From assembly GCF_014885015.1 (NCBI RefSeq), contig NZ_JABMIJ010000006.1, positions 186,001-250,000 of the forward strand: a stretch of 64,000 bases of DNA, in the 5' to 3' direction. The notes beneath the pieces were generated by a model, which had not been told where the DNA came from, made no database searches, and worked only from the letters and a program-made list of their open reading frames with translations. A program made the position numbers and the translations under genes. The stretch comes from Spirabiliibacterium falconis. GTDB lineage: Bacteria > Pseudomonadota > Gammaproteobacteria > Enterobacterales > Pasteurellaceae. This document shows, piece after piece, positions 56,779 through 64,000 of the stretch. The first letter of the stretch is position 1. Every line of letters starts with the position of its first letter.

Positions 56779-58089
56779 CTAAGCGGTCTGATCGGCTTGG
56801 GCTAATAATAAATTAGCTAAGGTATTCACACCAATTCCCGTTGCCCCCGTTGCCCATTGAGCATTGGCTGATTTTCTAAAGGTAGCAGAACAGTCAATAT
56901 GTACCCACTGTTTTTGGTATGTTTCCACAAAATAAGACAAAAATGCCGTCGCTGTACTGGCTCCAGCCCCCGTGCCAGCTGGAACGGTTGCGGTGTTACA
57001 AATATCGGCAAATTGCGATTTAATCTGCCCCCGATGAAATGGTTCAAATGGTAAACGCCAGAAGCGTTCTTGTTCTTGTTCGGCTGATGTAAACAAGGCG
57101 TTAACCAGTGTATCATCCATGGATAACACACTGTGATAATCATTACCCACTGCCATTTTGGCAGCCCCTGTTAATGTAGCACAATCAATGATAAAGTGCG
57201 GTTTATCACGGCAAGCATCGATTAAGCCATCAGCTAACACCAAACGCCCTTCAGCGTCAGTGTTAAGCACTTCTACTTTAACTCCATTACGATATTCAAT
57301 AATATCGCCAAGTTTGAACGCCTGTGAGCTGACCATATTTTCAGCACAACATAAATACAATTTGACTCGCTGATTCAAACCACAAGCGATTGCTAAGCCT
57401 AATGCGCCCGTAAGCAATGCTGCCCCGCCCATATCTGATCGCATAGAATCCATTGAATTACTCGGCTTTAAGCTATACCCGCCAGAGTCAAATGTAATCC
57501 CTTTACCGACTAAACTTGCCATCACAGGGGCGGTGTCGTCCCCTGTTGGATTAAAATCTAGCTGTAACATTGCTGGGCTATGTTGTGAACCACGCCCCAC
57601 CGTCCAAATACCGTGATAGCCCCTTTCAACTAATTCAGCGTTCGTTAAAATCTGGTAAGACACCGCACTTTGCATATCGGCGTGTTCTGCTTGTTGCAAA
57701 ATAAAATCAGCAGCACGCTGTGCAAGCACCTCTGGCGTGATCACATCGGCGGGAAGGTTAATGATTTCTCGCACAAAATCCCCACATTCAATTTGGCGAA
57801 ACAGTTGCTGCTGCTCTGCGTCCTCTAAATGGGGAAATTCAATGCCAAAATCTTGTTTCGCCGAATAAAACCCTTGATAAAACGCCCAACAACGACTTAA
57901 ATCCCAATTATCGCCTGCTAATTCCACATCATTAATATGTTGCCCGCGCAAACGACGCGCCGCCGTTTGAATGCTCGTATTGCCTTCTAAAAGGTGAATA
58001 TGTGCACCTTGGTTATCAAAACTCAGCACCGCACTTTCACCCCATTGCGCCGTCGCAGGGCTACTATTTAAAAACACTTTCATCGTCAT
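56779..58089 (-). CDS. pepB: Peptidase B (M17 leucyl aminopeptidase family)
   Basis: Metal-dependent aminopeptidase of 436 residues. The M17 motifs are [23 protein letters not shown] near residue 190 and [15 protein letters not shown] near 274 (the family NTDAEGRL). [18 protein letters not shown]-type C-terminal sequence is present. It prefers acidic or broad N-terminal residues in E. coli. Located next to ndk as in Haemophilus. Confidence 0.94.
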   Translation of the reverse strand: MTMKVFLNSSPATAQWGESAVLSFDNQGAHIHLLEGNTSIQTAARRLRGQHINDVELAGDNWDLSRCWAFYQGFYSAKQDFGIEFPHLEDAEQQQLFRQIECGDFVREIINLPADVITPEVLAQRAADFILQQAEHADMQSAVSYQILTNAELVERGYHGIWTVGRGSQHSPAMLQLDFNPTGDDTAPVMASLVGKGITFDSGGYSLKPSNSMDSMRSDMGGAALLTGALGLAIACGLNQRVKLYLCCAENMVSSQAFKLGDIIEYRNGVKVEVLNTDAEGRLVLADGLIDACRDKPHFIIDCATLTGAAKMAVGNDYHSVLSMDDTLVNALFTSAEQEQERFWRLPFEPFHRGQIKSQFADICNTATVPAGTGAGASTATAFLSYFVETYQKQWVHIDCSATFRKSANAQWATGATGIGVNTLANLLLAQADQTA

Positions 58090-58157
58090 ATACTTACCTA
58101 ATCAATGTTAACGTTCATGAGGAATAGTATAACGCAGTTATAAAAAAAAATAACCCA

Positions 58158-59219
58158 TTATGACCAGAAAGACAGTTGTTCGTTGCGAGCTTGTGGCGAG
58201 AGTACAATTTGTAACCCAATAAGGCGTACAGCGCGATTTTTGCGACGTTGCCAAATTTGAGCAAGTAATTGCTGAAAATGAGCCTTACTAAACACCAACA
58301 TGCGGTTTTCTAGCGTTGTAACGTGAAAATCGCTGAATTTGAGTTTAATGCCAAGATGATGAAAATCACGCAAAGTGCGGTCAGGTAGCACAGATTGGAC
58401 ACGCGCAAGCAACGCATCATAAAGCTGATCTAACACGCGATTAGCCTCATTAAGCTCATCAATATCACGCAGTAATGTCGTTTCCACGCTGATCGATTTG
58501 CGTACCTGTTTCGGCTGCACTGGGCGTGTATCAATACCATGGCTGAACTGCCAAATGCGTTGCCCGAGCTTGCCAAATGTATCCAGTAAAATATGTTGTG
58601 ACATCTGCTGTATATCGCCACAATTAATCAGCCCCATCGTATTGAGTTTTTGTGCAGTTACTTTGCCCACGCCTGGAATTTTCGCCAGTGGTAACGTTTG
58701 AATAAACGCATCAACTTGCTCAGGTGTAATGACATATTGCCCATTGGGTTTATTCATATCTGATGCTATTTTTGCGAGAAACTTCAACGGTGCAACACCC
58801 GCTGATGCCGTAAGTTGTGTTTCTGCAAAAATGGCTTGGCGAATGGCTTGCGCTATCCAAGTGGCAGAACCATTACATTCACAGCAGTCGGTTACGTCAA
58901 GGTAGGCCTCATCAAGCGATAAGGGCTCAATTAGATCGGTAAAGCGACGAAAAATGTGCTGAATTTGTGCAGATACCCTGCGGTAAAGTGGCATATTACC
59001 CTTCAGTAAAATTAAATGAGGGCATTTGCGAAGTGCGGTTACGCTCGGCATTGCACTGTGCAGACCAAAACGGCGGGCTTCGTAATTACATGTGCTTAGC
59101 ACGCCACGCTGACTCGGCAGACCACCGACGGCCACGGGCTTGCCCTGAAGATGTGGATTTTCACGCATTTCAATGGCTGCATAAAAACAGTCCATATCAA
59201 TATGGATAATTTTTCGCAC
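58158..59219 (-). CDS. dinB: DNA polymerase IV
   Basis: Y-family translesion polymerase, 353 residues. Active-site acids are in HIDMDCFYAAIE near residue 6 and SLDEAYLDVTD near 102. A helix-hairpin-helix stretch IPGVGKVTAQKLN is near residue 180, and a little-finger domain follows. The C-terminus QLSFWS carries a beta-clamp-type motif. No LexA box was recognised near the start. Confidence 0.95.
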   Translation of the reverse strand: MRKIIHIDMDCFYAAIEMRENPHLQGKPVAVGGLPSQRGVLSTCNYEARRFGLHSAMPSVTALRKCPHLILLKGNMPLYRRVSAQIQHIFRRFTDLIEPLSLDEAYLDVTDCCECNGSATWIAQAIRQAIFAETQLTASAGVAPLKFLAKIASDMNKPNGQYVITPEQVDAFIQTLPLAKIPGVGKVTAQKLNTMGLINCGDIQQMSQHILLDTFGKLGQRIWQFSHGIDTRPVQPKQVRKSISVETTLLRDIDELNEANRVLDQLYDALLARVQSVLPDRTLRDFHHLGIKLKFSDFHVTTLENRMLVFSKAHFQQLLAQIWQRRKNRAVRLIGLQIVLSPQARNEQLSFWS

Positions 59220-59263
59220 GGGCAGGTTACCTAGTCATGATTAATGGTAACGCCACTATAACA

Positions 59264-59294
59264 AAAAACACTGTATAAATAAACAGTGTTTTTA
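59264..59294. terminator. Terminator between lrgB and dinB
   Basis: AAAAACACTGT pairs with ACAGTGTTTTT around AATAAAT-type loop sequence. It overlaps the lrgB stop codon and lies upstream of dinB. Confidence 0.7.
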
Positions 59295-60002
59295 AAATAA
59301 TAACAGTACGAATTTAAAAACTAACGGAGCCAAAATCGATGTGATGATGCCACATAACACCAGTGCAATAGAGCTAAAAATCCCTGCGTGTTTATCTAAC
59401 TCTAAGGTGCGTGCCGTGCCAAGAGCATGTGATACGGCACCAATGGAAAGCCCAATGGCTTCAGCATGTTTAATCTTCAACTTTTTCAGTAAGACATAAC
59501 CAAAAATAGATCCTTGCAATCCCGCTAAAACCACGCTCACTGCTGTAACCGACGGTACGCCCCCAATGGTTTGCGCAACCGCCATGGCAATTGGTGTGCT
59601 GATGGATTTAGGCAATAATGTTGCCACAATTTCTTGATTAGCCCCCAATAATATTGCCAGCACGGCACCACTAAACATCGCAAAGACTGACGCGGTTGTG
59701 GTGATCAATAAAATACTTTTCCAGCGGCTACTGATTTGACGCAACTGTTCATACAACGGCAATGCCAAGGCAACAATGGCAGGACCAAGCAGACTATTTA
59801 ACGGTGCATTGCCTTGCATATAGCGATCGTAAGGAATATCACACAGCAACAAAATCGCTACAAGCATTAAAATGGTTAATACAAACGAATTAAAAATAAT
59901 CGAACGCCAACGTTTACTTATCCACACGGCAAGCATAAAGCAGACAATGGTCAGCAATGAATATAGCCAAAGTGCGGTTTCCGTTAGAAAAGATACCCAC
60001 AT
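59292..60002 (-). CDS. LrgB/CidB family membrane protein (YohK-like)
   Basis: A 236-residue inner-membrane protein of the LrgB family with about six or seven hydrophobic segments. Family motifs include LNSLLGPAIVALALPLYEQL near residue 68 and GLSIGAVSHALGTARTLE near 184. It overlaps the LrgA-type gene by one base (TAATG). LrgAB/CidAB proteins affect holin-like lysis in staphylococci; in other bacteria they export glycolate or pyruvate. The role here is unknown. Confidence 0.92.
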   Translation of the reverse strand: MWVSFLTETALWLYSLLTIVCFMLAVWISKRWRSIIFNSFVLTILMLVAILLLCDIPYDRYMQGNAPLNSLLGPAIVALALPLYEQLRQISSRWKSILLITTTASVFAMFSGAVLAILLGANQEIVATLLPKSISTPIAMAVAQTIGGVPSVTAVSVVLAGLQGSIFGYVLLKKLKIKHAEAIGLSIGAVSHALGTARTLELDKHAGIFSSIALVLCGIITSILAPLVFKFVLLLF

Positions 60003-60412
60003 TATGCTTGCCCTCTACGCCGTTTGCTTGCCTTGCGGCGTAAAAATGTGACCGAATGGCGATGATATAAATAATCCCCCAGAAAACCAATAACCACCAT
60101 TGTGAGCATGGTGCTGACAATATTTGGGATGAGCAACTGTTGTGCATTATCAAGCAACACATCACCATATTTAATAATCCCCACACTGACAGGCACAAAC
60201 AGCATTGCCATATAACGCACGAGCAACGATGCACCTAGTGCGATCCACTCCACTTTGACAACTTGCGTGGTAAGGCAGAAAAATAAAATTAATAGCCCCC
60301 AAATACTGCCAGGCACGCCAATCGGAATAAGATTCTCAATGAAAATGCCTATATAAAGCACGAGATATAAAATAACCAGCGCGCGTAATAAGTTAAAAAT
60401 GTGATATCGCAT
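60002..60412 (-). CDS. LrgA/CidA family membrane protein (YohJ-like)
   Basis: A 136-residue partner of the preceding gene, with four hydrophobic segments. The motif [18 protein letters not shown] near residue 29 (PGSxxGLL) and FVPVSVGII near 70 define the family. A basic tail ([12 protein letters not shown]) is exposed. Probably cotranscribed with the LrgB gene. Confidence 0.92.
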   Translation of the reverse strand: MRYHIFNLLRALVILYLVLYIGIFIENLIPIGVPGSIWGLLILFFCLTTQVVKVEWIALGASLLVRYMAMLFVPVSVGIIKYGDVLLDNAQQLLIPNIVSTMLTMVVIGFLGDYLYHRHSVTFLRRKASKRRRGQA

Positions 60413-60489
60413 AATTTGATTGTATAAGAATGTAAATCGGGTTAAAGTCGTTCAATCTATTGGCTAATTTTACTCCCTTTTCGTGAACT

Positions 60490-61032
60490 ATGTCACCCTT
60501 TGTCGTGTATAAATCCGCTCATTGGCGATTGTTGTGGCTGCTGACCGCACTTTGCCTCACAACACATCCGAGTATTTTGGCTAAATCTACATCCAAACGC
60601 CAACCTGAGGTGATGGTGCAGCACTGCTTCGTCAGCCATGTGATTGATGGAGATACATTTATTTGCCATTTTAGCCAAGAGAATGAACAACGCGTACGTC
60701 TTATTGATATTGACAGCCCCGAGCGGAAACAGCCGTTTTATCATACTGCCCGTAAGGCATTGAGTGCGATGGTTGAAAAACAAATTGTGCTCCTGCACAT
60801 CTACGGCACGGACAAATATCACCGCCTACTTAGCCGTGTGTATAATACCGACGGCAAAGATGTCAATTTCACGATGATCACACAAGGGCTTGCATGGGTC
60901 TATCATTATAGTGATAATGCCTTATATAAACAGGCAGAGCAACACGCTCGACGTGAAAAACGCGGGCTATGGCAAGACAGCTCTAGCATTGATCCCTATG
61001 ACTATCGCAAACAACAGAAAAAGCAAAAATGA
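60490..61032 (+). CDS. Secreted thermonuclease-like nuclease
   Basis: A 180-residue staphylococcal-nuclease-fold protein with an N-terminal signal-like hydrophobic stretch (LLWLLTALCL). Active-site segments are HVIDGDTFICHF, RVRLIDIDSPER (with the Arg-Leu-x-Gly/Asp-type loop) and an ARREKRGLWQD region. It is probably exported and degrades nucleic acid; this might supply nucleotides or process donor DNA. Its stop overlaps the csdA start by four bases. Confidence 0.9.
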   Translation: MSPFVVYKSAHWRLLWLLTALCLTTHPSILAKSTSKRQPEVMVQHCFVSHVIDGDTFICHFSQENEQRVRLIDIDSPERKQPFYHTARKALSAMVEKQIVLLHIYGTDKYHRLLSRVYNTDGKDVNFTMITQGLAWVYHYSDNALYKQAEQHARREKRGLWQDSSSIDPYDYRKQQKKQK

Positions 61033-62234
61033 CAGCACTTACCGATCACTTTAGACAAGCATTTCCCTATTTTCAGCGTGCTAATGCACCCGTCTATCTC
61101 GACAGTGCCGCCACCGCCTTAAAACCGCAAATATTAATAGACAGCACTAACGCCTGTTATAGCCAAGCAGGAAGTGTCCATCGTGGCATGCAACACGCAC
61201 ACACAACCGATCAGTACGAGCATGCTCGCACGCTGATGGCGCAATGGCTACATTGCCAAAGCCCAGATTGTGTGGTGTGGACATCAGGCGCAACGGCGAG
61301 CATTAACCTTGTCGCTCATGGGATTGCACCGCAATTATGCCCTAGCGATAACATCATCACAACCCGTGCGGAGCATCATGCCAATTTTGTACCTTGGGTT
61401 ATGCTTGCACAAAAGTGCGGTGCGGCGTTACGCGTGATTGATTTTGATCACCATTATGCTATTGATCAAACCGCACTTTTAGCCCAACTCGATCACCAAA
61501 CAAAATTAGTGGCATTAAACCTACAATCCAATATCACAGGCACAATACAAGCGATTTCGCCATTAATTCACTTGATTAGAACACATGCACCCAATGCGTA
61601 TATTTTACTCGACTGTGCGCAAGCCATTGTGCATCAGCGTCTAGATGTTCAAAAGCTCGATGCGGATTTTTATGTCTTTTCTGCTCACAAACTGTATGGA
61701 CCAACTGGATTAGGGGTACTGACAGGCAAGCGAGCTGCATTATCACAGCTTCAACCGTTACATTTTGGCGGAAAAATGGTGCAACACGTCAGTGAACGTG
61801 CGGTCAGTTTTGCCCCATTACCCTATCGCTTGGAAGCAGGAACACCCAATATTGCCGCTGTGATTGCCTTTGGCGATGTGCTAGCATGGCTGGCAACATG
61901 GGACATTGAACGCCTTCAACGTGACACTGTCACACTAGCACAATACTGCTATACCGCACTTTCGCAAATGGCAGGTTGTCGGCTATTTTCCGCCTCACCC
62001 GTTGAAAGCCTGTTTTCATTCGCATTTGATGGCATCGCAAGTATTGATTTAGCCTTATTATTACAAGAACATGGCATCGTGCTACGAACAGGACAACACT
62101 GCGCACAGCCTTATTTACACGCACTCGGTGAGCAAAGTTTGCTGCGGTTGTCTTTTGCACCTTATAATAATACAGACGATATTGAGCAATTTTTAACCAC
62201 ACTTTCGCTATCGCTTGACCTATTACGAGATTAA
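61029..62234 (+). CDS. csdA: Cysteine desulfurase CsdA
   Basis: Pyridoxal-phosphate enzyme that removes sulfur from cysteine as a protein persulfide. The PLP lysine is in FSAHKLYGPTGLGVL near residue 225. The persulfide cysteine is in RTGQHCAQPYL near residue 358, of the SufS/CsdA (group II) type. Length 401. It forms an operon with csdE, as in E. coli csdA-csdE. A perfect matS site lies inside the gene. Confidence 0.93.
   Translation: MTALTDHFRQAFPYFQRANAPVYLDSAATALKPQILIDSTNACYSQAGSVHRGMQHAHTTDQYEHARTLMAQWLHCQSPDCVVWTSGATASINLVAHGIAPQLCPSDNIITTRAEHHANFVPWVMLAQKCGAALRVIDFDHHYAIDQTALLAQLDHQTKLVALNLQSNITGTIQAISPLIHLIRTHAPNAYILLDCAQAIVHQRLDVQKLDADFYVFSAHKLYGPTGLGVLTGKRAALSQLQPLHFGGKMVQHVSERAVSFAPLPYRLEAGTPNIAAVIAFGDVLAWLATWDIERLQRDTVTLAQYCYTALSQMAGCRLFSASPVESLFSFAFDGIASIDLALLLQEHGIVLRTGQHCAQPYLHALGEQSLLRLSFAPYNNTDDIEQFLTTLSLSLDLLRD
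61921..61933. other. matS site 3 (MatP binding)
   Basis: GTGACACTGTCAC fits GTGAC-R-N-Y-GTCAC completely. It is inside csdA, 37 kb from dif and 16 kb from matS site 2. Confidence 0.9.
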
Positions 62235-62235
62235 T

Positions 62236-62634
62236 ATGACCACGATTGATGATGTAATCGCACACTTTACTGCACTGCCTGACTGGCAAGCGCGTTATCG
62301 TGCGTTAATTTTACTCGGTAAAACATTACCTATGCCTAATGATGAGCAACAACAAGCCATGACGCTATTAGCAGGCTGTGAAGTTCCTATTTTCTTTCAA
62401 TTAGAGCCAACAGAAAATGGCATAAAAGTGCGGTTATATAGCCAATCACGCATTATCAATGGGCTATTTGTGATTTTACTTCACCAACTTGATGCACTCG
62501 ATAATCCGCAAGCGTTAAATATTCACGCGACCCTTGCAAAGTGCGGTATCAGTGAGCATTTAAGTGCAACACGCTTGGCAGGTTTGCGGGAGATTGAACG
62601 TCAAATTAAAACGGCATTGCGTGCAAACGTATAG
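62236..62634 (+). CDS. csdE: Cysteine desulfuration protein CsdE (SufE family)
   Basis: Sulfur acceptor for CsdA. Its Cys48 in LLAGCEVPIFF is the accepting residue of the family. The start MTTIDDVIAHF at 62236 gives 132 residues; it begins just after the csdA stop. An in-frame start seven codons earlier, inside csdA, is less likely. Confidence 0.92.
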   Translation: MTTIDDVIAHFTALPDWQARYRALILLGKTLPMPNDEQQQAMTLLAGCEVPIFFQLEPTENGIKVRLYSQSRIINGLFVILLHQLDALDNPQALNIHATLAKCGISEHLSATRLAGLREIERQIKTALRANV

Positions 62635-62693
62635 GCTAGGCGAAAAGATGGTTTCCTGCTAGAATATTCTTTTCATTAACATAAGGATAACAT

Positions 62694-63179
62694 GTGCTAG
62701 ACCAATCCCTTTTTCGTAATGCGATGGCAAATGTGGCATCAGCAGTGAGCATTTTAACCTCTCATGGTAACGCAGGCAGCGCAGGGTTGACGGTGTCGTC
62801 AATGGCATCAGTTACCGATACGCCTGCCACAGTTTTAGTCTGCATTAATCAAGGGAGTGATTTGCACGATGTGATTGCCGAAAATGGGCATGTTGCCATT
62901 AATTTGCTACAGCCGCAACACGAGCAACTTGCATTGCACTTTGCCTGTATGGCGGACAGTACGATGGCAGAACGGTTAAGCTGGGAAATGTGGACGCAAG
63001 GCCGCAATGGCGTACCCATTTTAAAAGATGCTCTCGCCGTGTTACAAGGACGCGTTACCCAGCAACATGCCGTCGGAACGCACAGTGTCTTTTTTATTGA
63101 ACTTGACCAAATTGATCTGGCTGAAAAAGGCAACGCCTTGATTTATCACAACCGCCAGTTTAAAGCCTTAAACTATTGA
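62694..63179 (+). CDS. Flavin reductase domain protein
   Basis: A 161-residue protein of the flavin reductase family (HpaC/RutF/NtaB type). It begins with GTG at 62694 after AAGGA. Family features are FRNAMANVASAVSILTSHG near residue 7, AGLTVSSMASVTDTPATVLVCI near 30, and VAINLLQPQHEQLA near 66. The partner oxygenase is not in view. It lies 60 bases from csdE and may be a separate unit. Confidence 0.9.
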   Translation: MLDQSLFRNAMANVASAVSILTSHGNAGSAGLTVSSMASVTDTPATVLVCINQGSDLHDVIAENGHVAINLLQPQHEQLALHFACMADSTMAERLSWEMWTQGRNGVPILKDALAVLQGRVTQQHAVGTHSVFFIELDQIDLAEKGNALIYHNRQFKALNY

Positions 63180-63183
63180 CAGT

Positions 63184-63207
63184 AAGTGCGGTCAAACCGC
63201 ACTTTTA
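63184..63207. terminator. Uptake-signal dyad terminator, flavin reductase/yfbV
   Basis: AAGTGCGGT and ACCGCACTT pair around CAA, followed by T residues; it lies between convergent genes and overlaps the yfbV stop. Confidence 0.7.
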
Positions 63208-63645
63208 TAATTCTCGCCAAAATTCATCATCTAAATGCCGTTGCGCGTGATTTAGCACGCGGGCAAGATCATAAAAGTGCGGTTGAGCTACACGTTCTAC
63301 CGCAATGCCTTTGGATTGCAATGTATCACAAATGTGCATATAAGCTAGCCGTGAGCGTTCATTTAAAGGCGTTTTAGCACGTTTTCCAAGCCAAAAAATA
63401 CCTTGCAGCGGCAGGCTTAGAGCAAAAAGTGCGGTAATAATTGCTGCCGCCAATGCCATTTGGCTATGAGGCATTGTTAATCGCTGCCAAACAATCGCTA
63501 ACACCGCAACCGCTGGCATAATTTTTTCCGCAAAGCGAACTGCACGAATAATACGATTTTCAGGGAAAATCATACCTAGTTTAGGGTGTAATACCCATAA
63601 ATTGAGATACTCTCGCCCCTGTTGATAGGTTTTCAATAAACTCAT
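63205..63645 (-). CDS. yfbV: UPF0208 membrane protein YfbV
   Basis: A 146-residue inner-membrane protein of the YfbV family. The N-terminus has YQQGREYLNLWVLHPKLGMIFPENRI, then two membrane segments (about 45-62 and 68-86). In E. coli YfbV is required for insulating the Ter macrodomain from its neighbours. Here it lies in the same 64 kb as matP, dif and three matS sites. Divergent from ackA, as in E. coli. Confidence 0.93.
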   Translation of the reverse strand: MSLLKTYQQGREYLNLWVLHPKLGMIFPENRIIRAVRFAEKIMPAVAVLAIVWQRLTMPHSQMALAAAIITALFALSLPLQGIFWLGKRAKTPLNERSRLAYMHICDTLQSKGIAVERVAQPHFYDLARVLNHAQRHLDDEFWREL

Positions 63646-63668
63646 TTTTGGTCTTATGTTTTAACAAA

Positions 63669-63682
63669 TTGAAAAAAATCAA
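63669..63682. promoter_or_regulatory. FNR box upstream of ackA
   Basis: TTGAA-AAAA-ATCAA differs from the FNR consensus by one base. Its centre lies about 42 bases before the expected ackA start point (given the TATAAT below), which is the usual position for class II FNR activation. Confidence 0.6.
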
Positions 63683-63705
63683 TTTTTCCTGCATTTATCC
63701 TGCGT

Positions 63706-63711
63706 TATAAT
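63706..63711 (+). promoter_or_regulatory. -10 element of the ackA promoter
   Basis: A perfect TATAAT about 90 bases before the ackA start codon. No clear -35 is seen, as expected for a promoter that needs an activator at that place. Confidence 0.55.
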
Positions 63712-63800
63712 TTATTTTATGCCGACAAAGGTGTATTCTATTGCAGTTATTTTTATGACGCAATGTCATCTTCATTTAATTAATCAACATAGGTATTGAT

Positions 63801-64000
63801 ATGTCTGAAAAACTCATTCTGGTGCTCAACTGTGGCAGCTCATCTCTAAAATTTGCCATTCTTAATCCTGAAAACGGGGACGAAAAATTATCTGGTCTTG
63901 CTGAGGCATTCCATTTGCCTGATGCGCGAATTAAATGGAAATTGCATGGTGAAAAAGGCAATGCTGATTTAGGTGCGGGTGCCGCGCATAGCGAGGCGTT
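63801..64000 (+). CDS. ackA: Acetate kinase (5' part; runs off the window)
   Basis: Converts acetyl phosphate and ADP to acetate and ATP in overflow and anaerobic metabolism. Only the first 66 residues are in the window. The N-terminal acetate kinase motif [17 protein letters not shown] is present (residues 6-22), which holds the phosphate-binding asparagine and serines. The gene continues beyond 64000, and pta is expected to follow. Confidence 0.95.
   Translation, partial: MSEKLILVLNCGSSSLKFAILNPENGDEKLSGLAEAFHLPDARIKWKLHGEKGNADLGAGAAHSEA

Overview
The window is chromosomal DNA from a member of the Pasteurellaceae of the Haemophilus influenzae type. The main sign is the 9-base DNA uptake signal core AAGTGCGGT or its complement, which I count by eye at about one hundred copies. 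Gene content and order (nusB-thiL-pgpA, dxs-ispA-xseB, fabA-lonH-matP, ndk-pepB, fnr-uspE, yfbV/ackA) fit the family. The genus cannot be settled from the sequence alone. DNA is AT-rich and even in composition. I see no prophage, insertion sequence, CRISPR array, rRNA or tRNA.

The most notable point is location: this is the replication terminus. A 28-bp dif-like XerC/XerD site (24541-24568) lies in the only long gene-free stretch, between cysB and two ferritin genes. Three perfect matS sites (GTGAC-RNY-GTCAC; 10518, 45674, 61921) mark the Ter macrodomain. One sits on the predicted transcription start of matP itself. Five KOPS-like octamers all point toward dif from both sides. yfbV, whose E. 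coli homologue insulates Ter, is also present at the right edge.

Layout. 1-2.6 kb: nusB, thiL, pgpA and a LysE-type exporter. 2.6-5.9 kb (minus): isoprenoid genes dxs, ispA and xseB, divergent from thiI. 7.5-12.9 kb: cvpA-purF-ubiX, moeA-moeB, folE. 13-17.9 kb: argS/yecM, a SlyB-type lipoprotein, DedA, rplY, truA. 18-24.3 kb: accD-folC, zapC-rnm, yciO, rluB, cysB. 24.3-25 kb: the dif region. 25-28 kb: two ferritins, a 47-residue membrane protein, fnr, uspE. 28-32.2 kb (minus): a TRAP-TAXI uptake operon with its own UspA protein. 32.4-38.4 kb: truC-yqcC, queF-ppnN, the YadGH ABC exporter and carbonic anhydrase. 38.4-45.6 kb (minus): a 27-residue membrane peptide, an NlpC/P60 lipoprotein, ihfA, pheT, pheS, a small lipoprotein, fabA and a Lon-family peptidase. 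45.7-53 kb: matP, degP, a membrane protein, ycbX, nrdA-nrdB-yfaE. 53-60.4 kb (mostly minus): FAH-family enzyme, mltB, ycgL, an orphan minC, an entericidin-like lipoprotein, ndk with a zinc-ribbon protein, pepB, dinB, lrgAB. 60.5-64 kb: secreted nuclease, csdA-csdE, flavin reductase, yfbV and the start of ackA.

Most genes are core housekeeping. Themes that recur are terminus organisation and division (dif, matS, matP, yfbV, zapC, minC), iron and Fe-S biology (ferritins, FNR, CsdAE, YfaE, nrd), and oxygen-dependent control (FNR-type boxes before fnr and ackA). Paired inverted uptake signals serve as transcription terminators at many gene ends.
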